The position numbers and the translations under genes were made by a program. DNA of 64,000 nt from Cruorifilaria tuberocauda (lineage: Eukaryota; Nematoda; Chromadorea; Rhabditida; Onchocercidae), in NCBI GenBank assembly GCA_013365365.1, contig JABVXU010000011.1, forward strand, positions 372,001 through 436,000, written 5' to 3'. This document shows positions 38,013 to 49,928 of the stretch, piece by piece. Below the pieces are notes generated by a model. It had not been told where the DNA came from. It saw only the letters and a list, made by a program, of their open reading frames with translations, and made no database searches. Positions within the stretch are counted from its first letter, which is position 1. The number at the start of each line of letters is the position of its first letter.

Positions 38013-40461
38013 TCTTTCATCGATTCTGAAATCACCAATGCTGTCAACGTAATCAAATTTGAAACTAAGCCGATTATATAAATATTATATTTATAACTTA
38101 TGCTGTATCATCTACACTCTACTAATCAATCCACACCCCATTTATTTTCCGTTTCCTGAAATCAACCGGAAACGAATAGACAATAACCCCAGCAGAACCT
38201 ACTGGCACCCATTGAAGATCTGTGCACTCAATAAGACGACTCATTTTTCCATGGTTCTGAATGCAAACGACTAATTCCCACAAATTCGATTTGAATTTGA
38301 GTAAAGACGTACGTGTAGACGTGTACTTTCATAGATATCTAGGTCTAAATGAAATGATTTTCGTTTGAAATTTTTATTCTTATTAAAATTAAGTAAAAAA
38401 ATAAATGATGAAATGATTTTTGTCAGTAAGAAATCGAAAGTTACGATAAGTCTGATCGAAGAAATTATGACTTCCATTCAGGAGTAAAATATTAAACGTA
38501 TAATTTTTCTTGATCTTCACAATAAGTGGAAATGCCAAATGAAAAGGTTACAGAAACAAATTACCTTCCAAACAATTGAATTATTGAGATTGCATTATTG
38601 CTTGATGATTCGCCTAAATCATCCGCGAATGAAAATTTTATTTAATATCAATTTTAATTTTTATATTCAATTTAATGCCAATAATTTTGTGAATTCAAGA
38701 TGAATTTCGTATTCGCTGACTTTTTCTATCAAATATTTTAACATATTTTGAATTTTTTTACGGTAAACACTGAAAACGTGTTATTGCTAATCTGTTCTTC
38801 ATTCTATAAAACGTTCGTCGTAGAAATAAATGCACATGATAAATAGGAAAACCGGTAAGAAAAATTATGGATGCTTTAATTACAAGTGAAAAAGGCCTGT
38901 CATCCGAATCGACAAACACAGTTATGTGCCTAATCAAATGAAATGTTTAGTTTTATATTTTTGAATTTATCAACTTAAAATTTATTCATAAAAATTTAAC
39001 TTCTTTGAATCACCATTACTCTTATCAGTTATTGGCGTACTCATTTCAAGCTTAAAATTTTAAAATCCAACTTTGCAATTAGCTAATCACTGTTTCCAAT
39101 TCTTTGGAATTTCTAGTTATTATGCAATTAGCTAATCATTGTTTCCAATTCTTTGGAATTTCTAGTTATTATATATTAGAAATTTGCAACAAATCATGCA
39201 ACTTCAGTCTCCCTTTCTAAGTTAAAAACTTTGAATTGAAACTAAATTTAATTTCTTCACTCTCTCACTTCATTCATTGCAAGCGAAAATGTTGAATCTG
39301 AGCGAAGTGATTGACTAAGCTCAGTTCTGATGAATCCATTATCGATTGCTTACAGATGCAACTCTTTTGAATTCGCTTTTCATTTCTGCTTAAGAACATA
39401 TAAAAATGAAATGAAATCAATTGATAACTTCCTTTCTCAAATCATTAAGAAAAGCGGAAAAATAACTGAAGTGATCAAATTCGAATCAAAACAAGATTTT
39501 CCTTCTTCATTTCTGCCTTTGGTTTTTCTATGGAGAATGAGCAAGAGAGGATTTTAACCAACGAGAATGGGTGAGGAAAAATTAAAGACAAGAATTAGTT
39601 TAATGAAATTAAGTAAGAAGATTGTAGGTTGTTGTTTTCCCTATCAAAATTCCTTTTAAAAGGAAGATAATTTGATATATTTTAAAGCGCACAATAAGCA
39701 GCAAACTTATTTTTAATCATTACGAATCTTTATCTTTGTCGTTATCGTCATCGTTATTATCATTTCCCGCTTTTATTTATTGTTTACAGTTATTTCCTTT
39801 CAATATTTCATTATTATCACCCTTCTTTTCTTCCTTCGTTTTCTCCATTATTCATAATTATTTCTGATGATAATGATTCGACATGAATACAAATTCAAAT
39901 TTGAATCAAATGTCATTTTTTGCTTTTTTGATTTGATTTAAATTTTATCCTCTTATTTTTCAAATCTATGATTTCTCTACTTCTTTCTTCGTTATTCGGA
40001 AGAATTCATTGTAAATCATTTCTGTGCAAAATTAAATTGATTTTTCAAAGTTATATATAATTGAATAATTGATCTATGAATGATAGCAATAACGGCGAAA
40101 GAAACGAATATTACAGTTTGGATGACAATTGTCCTCAGTCCAAATTAAAACTCAGATCTCATTGATATTGGCAACAAATGAAATTTATTGCGATTAAAAT
40201 AAAATTATTACATACTTCTCCCAATATATAATTTCGTTTACAATATATTACAATTCTTTTAATTATCACTCCGCTATCAAATGACTGGTTAATGATATTA
40301 ATTAAATCAAATTAACATAACGATTTCATCAAGATAGCTTCTTCTGCATTTCTCTTCTGTCATGATTTGTTTTCTTTTGATAGTTTTTTGTTTAAATTGT
40401 AAAATGCATCGTTACACAGTGTGCAACATTGATGCTTTTTGGGTTTAGTTTTTTAAGGTTT
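38013..40461. other. intergenic
   Basis: Divergent upstream region of NAA10 (minus) and the cysteine-rich gene (plus). No gene supported. Contains a 49-base tandem duplication at 39075-39172. Confidence 0.45.
39075..39172. repeat. two-copy 49-base tandem duplication
   Basis: GCAATTAGCTAATCACTG onward is repeated at 39124 with a single C-to-T difference (ATCACTG versus ATCATTG). This is a recent duplication. Confidence 0.9.
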
Positions 40462-43117
40462 ATGCATATTTTGAGTAATTTCCACTTTCACATAATGTTT
40501 ATTTCACACACTGTCATCAGTCTTTTCTTTTTCCTTATCACGCCGATCGGAGCTGACAGAACAATCAAACGAAGGTGTCGCCAATTATTGGCTTGTGCAG
40601 TGAACAAAAATTGTCTTAAGGTTTTTTTCTAACTTAAAAATAAATAGACTTATTTCAATTATAAAATAAAGGTGAAGTGAGAAAGGACAATAATAATTAT
40701 GATAATAATATTAACAGTAAGATAATTTACTGCGATAAATAATAATTATTATTATTACCATCGTTATCCTTTTTTCATGAAGGAAAAGGAATAAATATTA
40801 AACAATGATAAGGATAATTCGGTGTTTTTCTGATATCTTTCCTGAAAATTAAATAATTAAGAAGTGAGTAACCAGCAATAATGAATTAATATCATTGCAC
40901 AGATACCATATATTAGTGATCGATTCGATGGTTCGGTAATTAATAAAGAAAGGTATAATGATTTGGATGAGGGCATCGACTATGGTTGCATATTTGCAGC
41001 TAGCTGTTCAGCTGAGTGCAACAAATGTCCACTTTGCAGAACGAGTAGAGGACAACTGATCGATGTCTTCTCTGGCAGTAAACGGTCACCTGGAAGTTAG
41101 TATTACTTGTTAGTCATTTCACTTAATTGAAGACTACAAATAAATTATACTTATCAAATGTTTATTTCACCGTTAGTATTGCTATAAATATCGCTGAAAC
41201 TGTTAGTGTAAAATTCGATTCCGAACTGGAAAAGTTAAAAAAGTCTAGTGATTGATCACATAATAACTTTGTCTTGAAAAAAACAGAAATGACTTTTTAC
41301 CCATTCTTATAACTAATTTGTATTTTAATGATCATTTAAATGTTAGTTACTTTCATCAAATTGTTTATTGCCGTTGCTAAATTTGATGTATTATTTCACC
41401 ATAAACAATTAACCGTTTTTTCAGTAAAAAGTGAAAGTATTAATAAAATTGGAATTACCAATGATAAAAGTATTAAAAAAGGAGTGGGAGTGAAATTTGA
41501 GTTGCTTTTTTGCCTTTCTTTTAAAGTTTATCAATGTTTTGCTCATTCAGTGATTACACATTGCACAGAATGAAATGAAAGGAAAGATGGAAATTCTCTT
41601 CAATTTTCTCAACGAAAGCCAAGAATGAATTAAAAGTAAAAGAAAAAAGAGAAGAAAGCAATAATATATTTAATATTTCCTGATAAGATAAGTTAAATAA
41701 TCTAATCAAATGGAAAAAATTTCCTTTTAAAATGTGAAAATCACTGGAAAAAGCGGGAAAAAAAGTGATAAATACATGAAAAAAGTATTACGTAAAGAAT
41801 GAAAAGGAATAGGACAGAAAGAAAATACTCGAAATTTCAGGTGAATGTTCGATTCTGGTGAACTGTGCAATGGAATGCATTCAACAAGCAGATTTGAATT
41901 ATACCAAAACGAATTATTGTATGCGACATCAATGTGCTTATCATTGTTTCAATGGTTCATGCCCGAAATGCAGCGCTTTTATCACACGACTTTTTAATCA
42001 AATTTGCATAAGTGGTAATTTGCGAAAAAAAATTAATTTCAAAGTTAGTTAATTAATTACTTTTCCATTTATCAGTAATATTAAATGGTGTAAATTCCAT
42101 TTCAGATTTTCGAATGTAATTTTCTGCTTTTGTTTCTCGAATAAAATGAGCTGTTATTTGTTGATCCTTCTTTCTCTGTCGCCAATCCTCCTTTTTTCAT
42201 TATGCTATTTAAAAAAATAATGAAAAGTGTAATTTGAGAAGATTGTAAATGGAAAATTTTAATGAGATTTCAATATTTGACACATATTTTTTGTGCAAAT
42301 TCGAGTCTTACGGTATAGCGAACGAAAGAAATTATTGTGAATATATTCCTCGGAAGGGATGTTTTTCTTTTAACTCTAATTAATTAGTTTCGAATTAGCC
42401 GAGAAGATAAAATCCGACTTTGACATAGTAAAATTAGTGGATTCTATTAAGAAATCAGTAGAGAAAAGTAACAATTCTGTTGCCAATTCAGTGAGACGGA
42501 GAGGTAAAAGCCTTCTCCTTTTCTCCTTTTGTAATTATTTTTGGTAACTAACAAATAAGTGCATCATCACTATCATTGTCATCGAAACTAATCGAACCAT
42601 TTGAGAGAAATTCAAACAAAAACTCGCCAATGCAAAGAAATCGTATTCTTCATTAAATTTATTAACTTATAAGGTTATTGTCCATTCTACTTGTGTTTCT
42701 CCTCAAAAAATCGTATGGAGGAGCAAAAAAAGAACTTAAATCTAAATAAAAATGAATCTTGCGTCATCTTTCATACTTATAGCGTAACGTGAAAAAGTGA
42801 AGACAAATTTTAATGTCAAAATCATAAAATTTGACAAAAAGTAAACAACTGGGATTATTTATGGAATACAATAAGAATTAGAAAATTCTCCTTTCAACTA
42901 TCACATGTACATCGGTGTATCAAAAGTAATAGGTTAATTTAGATGGGAAATGTTTCATTGAAAACAAATAATATTCCCGGAAAATTCATTCAAACTTCAG
43001 GGTCAATGCTACGAAATGTTCCGTGCAATAGTTTATGAAAAATTTAAAGAGCAATTCAAACGATCAGGTCAAAGACCAGCTATTGATATACGAACTAATT
43101 TATTATGGTCGAATTGA
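40462..43117 (+). CDS. secreted cysteine-rich protein, unrecognised
   Basis: Four exons: 40462-40620, 40903-41095, 41841-42014 and 43002-43117, all phase-consistent, giving 213 residues. The N terminus MHILSNFHFHIMFISHTVIS with LFFFLITPIGA is a signal peptide, likely cut before DRTIKRRC. The mature part has 17 cysteines in exons 1-3: CRQLLACAVNKNC, then CIFAASCSAECNKCPLC, then CSILVNCAMEC, then CMRHQCAYHCFNGSCPKC. The first pair and the second pair have matching spacing, suggesting an internal duplication. The last exon is Cys-free and basic (YEKFKEQFKRSGQRP). For exon 3 the GTG/GTAATT donor was chosen because it alone keeps exon 4 open. A TTTTTTAAG just before the ATG may be a spliced-leader acceptor. 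No known family is recognised; a role as an extracellular or secreted worm product is inference. Confidence 0.7.
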
Positions 43118-44915
43118 TTTTGATTTAATAGTAGTGTAAAATAACATGTACGTTTCTTTTCGTTGCATTAAAATATATCTTTTTCCTTTCCCTTCCTTTT
43201 TAGCTTTCTTCAACATAGTTCTTTAAATTCTAAGAAAATTCAATTAATTCAATTGAAAGAACCGAATTAGCAACGCTAACAGTGTGATGGCCATGAATTT
43301 CATTTTACCATTCAATTTTATGACAAATGATTGATTTTATCTATTTTTTTTTGTTTTATTTCAAATTTTAATAAGCAGTGTAATTGATCGAATAAGCCTT
43401 TTAATTTCCAGTTACATTCATTTTCATAGGTTTCCAGTTGTTCTTTGTGTGTGAAGAAAAGTTAAATAATATATGAATAACCCATATCTAATTACACTTC
43501 TCACAATTGCTCATCTATTTAGTATGTATTCCGATTAGCCAAATTATACTTTCGAGACTGATAATGGTGACAAGTAGACGATATTCTTTGGATACAAAAA
43601 TACTTCAACTAGTTGTGATCCATAAAAGTTACATGTAGCAGTTATCCGTCATTCATCACTTATCTTACCCTTAAAATTTACCATTATACATATCAAGATG
43701 ATTCTGTTGAATTTCGTCTCAAAATGGATACAAAAACGAAATTCAGAATTGGAGCGACATAAGATATCAACCAGAAATTAACTTCTAATTCATCCATATA
43801 AAGTAAAGCAGTACATTCTGAACCATTTACAACAGGTCACTTCTTTATAAAAGGTTTAGGATTTCGTAAAACTTCCATATCACTGTTCAAATTTAGCATC
43901 ATTAATTAGCATCTTTTTCAGTCTTACTAACTACAACACTCGAAAATATACTGATGTATATACACACTTCAGCACTTCCAATACAAACCGACAATCGGTG
44001 TATTAGCAATATATGAGATGAGATTGATATTATTATGCATGCAAAACTATGGGAAGCAATAGATAACATGAGGAATAGTGATTGCATTCCCAACAAAACC
44101 TTCAAAAATATCTCGATACCAATCGGAGATAGGTGCCTCTTTATAATACATATACATGTATGCTTAAGGTACATTAATCAAATGCAAAACTTCCTACCAA
44201 AAGCTAACCAACTTTACGATATCTCGCTCATCTTCAGTCTGTATAATTTGGTCCATTAGCATTTCTCTATTGTTAAAACCAACAATTCAAAAGATGAGCA
44301 GTGAAATTTAAAGAGAATGGCGAGGAAAATTCCGCAAAAATTTCCCGAGACCTTGGGGAAAAGGAAATAAAGACCTTTGTAATTAACAAGCAAATACATC
44401 ATAAATAATTGGGGAAGTAGGGAAGTTTAATATGGCAGGTTTAATTTAATTTTAATTGCATATTTTCTAGGGACGAAATTCCGAGTGAATTTTTCGAATA
44501 AATGTACAAATCGTTATTTGGCTAAGATATAAATCCATCACAATAAGAGGAAAAGGCGTATTAGGAGATACTAACTAAGGCAAGTCAAACATAACTGATG
44601 AAAGATTTAATTATGCATCCCTCAAAAATATTCGGATCAAAGATATCGGGAACTTTCAATACTTTCAATATAAAATATGAAACGACTTAATTTAAAGTGA
44701 GACAAAATGTGATGAATGAATATAATGCATTCCGAACTGTAGGAAATCAAAAATCCACTGGATGAAATATCATAAATTTTACAAATGACTAAATCAAACC
44801 CGATAAATTCATGGAAGGAAAAACTATAGCTGCTTAATGACCACTCGAAAATTCGTGAGATCTTAATAATTATCGAAATATACAACAAAATTACGGGAAG
44901 AAAACTGGAGTAGGT
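43118..44915. other. intergenic, downstream of the microRNA cluster
   Basis: No coding evidence. GC content rises from about 44.3 kb rightward. Confidence 0.4.
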
Positions 44916-44977
44916 GTAGTGGTCTGAATGGTGCCAAAGCTGTGTTTTAACGCTTTGGACAAAATTCAGGCCGCTAC
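44916..44977 (-). ncRNA. candidate microRNA hairpin in the mir-61/mir-250 cluster
   Basis: On the minus strand the 62 bases fold as GTAG-c-GG-c-CTGAAT, an internal loop, CCAAAGC, an 11-base loop, then GCTTTGG, internal loop, ATTCAG-a-CC-a-CTAC, about 19 base pairs. The 3' arm would give a product starting near UUUGGCACCAUUCAGACC. It lies about 330 bases downstream of the mir-250-like hairpin on the same strand, so it may be processed from the same transcript. I cannot assign it to a known family. Being an inverted repeat, it could also be read from the plus strand. Confidence 0.45.
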
Positions 44978-45304
44978 TCCCACACTTTAAACCAAAAATA
45001 TCACAGCATTCCGGACAAATTCTGAAGACTGATGATTTTTGAACAGGCTGGAAATATATGGAAATCAGGATTTCCAGATAGATAATCAAAAATCACATTT
45101 CGCGGGCCGAATCGTGCTGTGATGCATATTCAAATTACAATGTACCACAAAGCCGATACGGCTCACGAAATTTATTAATTATAGAGTATTTAAAGTTTCC
45201 TTCGATAACTGTAATGGAAATAAGGGAATCATGAGGGTCCTGAGAAACTGAAAGTTGTAGATATTTTCTTCACTGTCGTTCCGTACAATCACCAAGCACA
45301 GCAA

Positions 45305-45376
45305 GCTGAACCAACAGTTGGCTGTGATTCGACTCAAATTTTCTCAACGGATCACAAGACCACTGATGGTTCAAGC
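45305..45376 (-). ncRNA. mir-250: mir-250-like microRNA precursor (miR-2 seed family)
   Basis: Minus-strand hairpin with 5' arm GCTTGAACCATCAGTGGTCT, loop around 45331-45344, and 3' arm beginning AATCACAGCCAACTGTTGG (45329 leftward). The arms pair over about 24 positions with a few mismatches and bulges, and one G-U. The 3' arm carries AUCACAG, the miR-2 family seed, and the rest closely matches C. elegans miR-250 (UCACAGUCAACUGUUGG) with one difference. C. elegans mir-250 is clustered with mir-61, and a mir-61-like hairpin lies 1.5 kb upstream here on the same strand. Exact Dicer ends cannot be read from sequence. Confidence 0.85.
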
Positions 45377-46839
45377 TCAGCCATCAATGTTTCCGGAACT
45401 AAAAAATCATAATGACAAACGAGTTCCATCTAGAATTGCATTTTCCGGAAGCAAGCGCAGTAAACTCCACGACTTAAAATAATCTATTTTTTGATTCCAA
45501 TATTTATTCTCAAACATCATGAACCGTGTCAGCGATTCGTTTAAACCTCCCGTTTCTCATTGGTTCATCTAATCGTTGCCATAAACAACAAAGCAAACTA
45601 CCGTAAATCTATCAGCTTTAGGTCGATTGATGTAGCCATAGGAATGATAGTCGAAGGAAATAGGCGTGAGAAAGATTACTACTAGTACGATCTTGATTTA
45701 CAATCAGAGAATGCATATGTTCACTACATCACTGCATATACAAAACATTCATCCTATTTCAGACTTCACATTTCCCACCATATTCTTATATAAATCAATC
45801 TAACGTTCTCAAATTTCCTAATAAATAGTTATATTAGTTCTGCTGGTAGCTCCTCCTTCAATACTGAAAGCCCAAAAAATCTGGAAAACTTATTCTAATC
45901 TAGTAAGCAAACTTGTTATAGCTTTTTCTTCTTAAACTCATCGCTTGCGCATCTCACAAAATGAGCCAGTAAAATCCTAACCTTATTAGTTCCAGCTTTT
46001 TCGATGTCAGTATACATGCTACTTCCCGTTACTTGTCGTTGATAATTTCTTAATAGAAAGTGGGAAATTTCACGCAGCTGACAATGGGTACAAGCAAAGG
46101 GAAGGTCAACAACATATGTTATTTTAACATCTTTCCAATATATTATTCTCTTTCACTAACAAAGGCGAAAGGGAAAAAGAAAGAGATGAGTCATACCGAC
46201 CGGCAAAAAACCTATCCCAGTCCGAATCGTCGTCCAAACCTTATAAATGCCTTCTGCATACTATGGAAGAAAGAAGAGAAAAAACAAACAAATAATCCAA
46301 AAACGCCATTCAAAACGCGAATTTCACTTCCTTGTTTCTATAGAATTTCCTGCCAAAAGAACTGCATAATCCCATCTTTTCTAATTAAGAAGTTAAATTG
46401 AAAATGATATTTTTGCGGAAACAAAAAGCCGACAATTCTATTATGACAATCACTTAAGCGAACATAGCTTGAGAAGAGATGAAATTCTGTTCCCGTAAGC
46501 AGATTCTGATGAGATGATTTTAAATCCATAACTTTCTAACGACGTATATAGTCTCACAAGTTTTTATTGTTCAAGATGACTGATAGACCACCTTCCGTGA
46601 ACTTAACTTCCGATTGGACAATATGACCCAGTTCACCTCAAATAACCACTTCCTTGTCCCACTCCCCTCTCCCCTCCACAACTTTCATAGCTGAGAATAA
46701 TAACAGTGGGGATGGCCGGAAAAGAACAGTGCCGCTTACGACGATTTAATCCGGCTAGAAAAGATGAAATGCGAACAAGAATAAAAAGAAAAAATGAATG
46801 GTAGAAGAGAACAGACCGGACACAACTGCCGGATCGCAT

Positions 46840-46902
46840 AGCTGAGTATGGTTCTAGTCATGAATCCATTGCACGTCACATGACTAAGAACCATGCTCAG
46901 CT
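46840..46902 (-). ncRNA. mir-61: mir-61-like microRNA precursor (miR-279 seed family)
   Basis: Minus-strand hairpin whose 5' arm AGCTGAGCATGGTTCTTAGT pairs almost perfectly with the 3' arm TGACTAGAACCATACTCAGC. One bulged base and one wobble interrupt about 23 base pairs, and 3-5 further pairs extend outside. The 3' arm begins UGACUAGAACC, so nucleotides 2-8 are GACUAGA, the seed shared by C. elegans miR-44/45/61/247 and insect miR-279. The first 11 bases equal C. elegans miR-61. Together with the mir-250-like hairpin downstream this is the conserved mir-61/mir-250 pair. In C. elegans mir-61 is a LIN-12/Notch target that represses vav-1 in vulval precursor cells; conservation of that role here is not shown. 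Confidence 0.88.
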
Positions 46903-47875
46903 ACGAGCAAACAGCACCATTACGCACAAGGGGTGACATTCTTTGGGTAACAGTATAAATTAATGAACGAAAAGAATCCATAAATAAAACCCTTGAAAAA
47001 GATTTGAAAATATGAGGAAATTTCCGAATAATTCTGGATAAGACGGTATTAGAAATCATGAACGACAAGATGAAAAAGCCGAGATGCCCTTCGGAATGGT
47101 TTTTAAGATTGATAACATGATTAAAGAAAAATCAAGCAGGAATCAATACAAAATAAAGGAAATGGCAGGAAGTCGACAAGAGAAGAATTTGAATTTCAAC
47201 AAATTCAAGTCTTTCCCTTGGCACACCTCTTCACTATAACTCAACAGCAGAAAGCCTAAAGTTTTAAAGCTCTTGAAAGAGAGATATCATCTGAATGTAC
47301 TAAAGGTCACCGTCACCACTATTCACCCAGGAGAGAAAGAGAGTTCATCGATAGAGTCTTCCCCAGTGAAAGAATCCACTGTTTCCTTTCTACTAGAGGT
47401 CACTGTTATAAGAGTGAAGAGAGGGAGAACCATATCATTTGAATCCAATCTAAGGTCAAAGCTTCATGAACGGGAAAGAATGATACAGAATGGTAAAGAA
47501 AGAATACTAACTACCACCCGAAATGGTGTAGCGAGAGAAAAAGAAAATATAGGAATACTTGGTCACATCTACGATGGTAATGTCAAATATTCAACGAAAT
47601 AATCAAAAAGAAAGGATTTTACAAGAAAAAGAAACAGATTCAATAACAAATAAATGGAGAAGTGATTAAGGAGGAAAATTTTCAAAGTATTCTCCTCCTA
47701 TCTGCACTAAACCTCAATAATGTATTTATATTTCATTCCTCATTACCTTGATGTGATCACTTCTTGCTAATTAAACGAATTCATAAATTCATAGAGCTAC
47801 TCACTCATTCTCTCAATTATACCCACTCATCCGCTCTACCACTGTCGATGCATGGACCCTAGACAACGGTTCGGG

Positions 47876-47899
47876 TCATATCATATCATATCATATCAC
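47876..47899. repeat. TCATA pentanucleotide repeat
   Basis: About 4.6 perfect tandem copies of TCATA. Confidence 0.9.
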
Positions 47900-48007
47900 T
47901 ACAAATCCCAATGAACCGTGCGAAAACGTTCCCTTGTGCATGTATACATGCAATGTGAATGGTGTACGCCCAGCAGATGTACTCGAACAAAAAGGATGGT
48001 AGTAAGA

Positions 48008-48075
48008 GTTAGGGTTAGGGTTAAGGTAATTGTAAAAGATAAGGAGTAAGGGTAAGGGTAAGAGTGAGGGTAAAG
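48008..48075. repeat. telomere-like TTAGGG / GTAAGGG degenerate array
   Basis: GTTAGGGTTAGGGTTAAGG at 48008-48026, then GTAAGGGTAAGGGTAAG and relatives at 48047-48075. Nematode telomeres are usually TTAGGC, so this is not a canonical worm telomere repeat. Confidence 0.8.
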
Positions 48076-48245
48076 AGGAATAGAGGTAGATGATATGGTA
48101 CTGCATAGAGGTGTTTCGTCTACTTTTCTTCTTCCACGCGCACTCCTTAAACTGTCCTCCTTCCTCAATGACACCCTCACCTCCTCTTCCACCAGATCAG
48201 ACCATTCGACCTCCATCTCTCCTTACTCCTCTCGTATATTCTATA

Positions 48246-48259
48246 ACACACACACACAT
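48246..48259. repeat. CA microsatellite
   Basis: Short (CA)n followed by TACGTATATA. Confidence 0.8.
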
Positions 48260-48787
48260 ACGTATATATCCTGCGGGAAGATGTTGTGGGAGAGGGAAGG
48301 AAAAAAAGAGAGGATGGGTTAGATGAATGCTCATCCATATATATATTTAACGGACAAAAAATATCAGAGATAGTGACAAGGAAAGGGATTGATGAAACCA
48401 CTGGTAGTTATATAGAAGGACCGGGATATCGTGAAGCTATCAGTAGTTACAAACATTCACATAAAAGATCATGAAACAAGGCGAAAGAAACAGATGAGAA
48501 TAAGGAGAAAGGTCTCATGCTACAAAGCAAACGGAATTTCTGGTCCTACGTCACACATTTAATTTGAAAATCACCCAGCAGAAAATAAAAAGTTAGCTTT
48601 CTTTTTAATATCATTTCATTTTTGTAAATTGATCGAAATCTTTCCACACTTTCGGAATAAACCTTCCTGTTTGAAATTCAGAAATAATTATTGAAAGTGT
48701 GCCAAAACCCGAAGAATATGATGAATCACGCTATACAGCGGAGGAATTGAGAGCAGAATCCGGGAAGTCCGGGAGAAGTCTGTATAA

Positions 48788-48812
48788 GGGAGGGAAGGGA
48801 AGGGAAGGGAAA
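48788..48812. repeat. GGGAA pentanucleotide repeat
   Basis: About five tandem copies of GGGAA. Confidence 0.85.
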
Positions 48813-49928
48813 GAACGAACGCTATCGGGGAAAGAGCAGCGGAGCTTACGAAGAGGAAGTGAATATCTGTCCATCGAGGGCTGGAGAGAAGCTGCCTGTA
48901 AGCAGCAACCCAACAGTACACTGAGCAGTCCGATCGAACGATCACTCATTCACTCGGAAACCGGATGACTCAGCCACTACTGACCAACCAAATGATCAAC
49001 CGACCATCCAGTCTGCCCCAGCAGAATGCGCGAGGTGCATGATGACAGATAGACAGACGGACAGATCGCCAGTCTGTACTGGCATTCAGGTTGGCCAGAG
49101 TGAACGGTTGGCGCCAAAACACTTCAAGCTCTCAGGCATGTGCACACGCCCACTGCCATACACACACATCCTCGCCCTCTTTACGGCACCGCGCATTTTC
49201 CCGCTCCTCTCATCCAATTCTGTGGCATAGTTCGGATGCGCGGGAATCGTTTCATTGCAAATTTGAAAACACACGTCGCAATTGATTGGTGGAAAACACA
49301 TGCGATGTCGCCACTTTCAGACAGTCCTTATGTGCACGTGAAGCCGTCACCTTTACACGACACGAAAGGATTGAAGATTAAGCAGTTGGAGATGTGTCTG
49401 TACTCGCCTGACGCTGTTGCTAACTGCCTCCATTACTAGCAATCTCCAAAGAGTGCTCGAACAGATCGAACACATCTACCTTTCTCCTTCCTACCTACCG
49501 GGAAAACACCACATACTGAAATTATCAAAAACCAAAAATACCACTATAGTAAAGGTTATCCAGTTAAAATGTTATATAGCAACGTTCATGTCATGTTACA
49601 ACATGTTCTTTTATGGTATTTTCAGCTAAAATTCCCTTCTCTAATTGCGTAGTCGAATGTTCTCATTTAAACGAAGTCAGCATTGATATACAATGTAAAG
49701 TGATAAGCATCATTAACATATATTCCATCCGACCCATCTCTTCAGCCACTTATAAAACCTGAAGTTTTTAGTACTTTTCAATAGAACTATGAGAAATATT
49801 ACATACATGAATTGACTTTTCGAAATATTTCAAGCAACACAACAAAATAAAAACAAGTAAACAACAACATAACACATACGAATAGACACACATTCACACA
49901 CAAATATCACAGTAAAACTCCAAATCAA

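Larger units (their letters stand above)
46903..49928. other. GC-richer block upstream of the microRNAs
   Basis: No protein gene supported; the many overlapping open frames on both strands come from reduced stop frequency. The stretch 48.6-49.45 kb is CpG-rich for this genome and flanked by simple repeats, and may be the promoter of the minus-strand primary microRNA transcript. Confidence 0.4.

Noticed and set aside
44986..45010. Plus-strand TATCACAGCATTCC resembling a miR-2 family start
   Set aside because: No matching 5' arm is present upstream on the plus strand, so it cannot form a precursor.
44637..45089. 150-codon open frame on the minus strand
   Set aside because: It overlaps the candidate microRNA hairpin on the same strand, has no domain or homology, and lies where GC content lowers stop frequency.
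47273..47602. 109-codon plus-strand frame
   Set aside because: No motif or splice context; several other frames nearby are equally open because of base composition.
48090..48474. Cluster of overlapping frames on both strands
   Set aside because: Arises from simple repeats and higher GC; no frame shows protein-like features.
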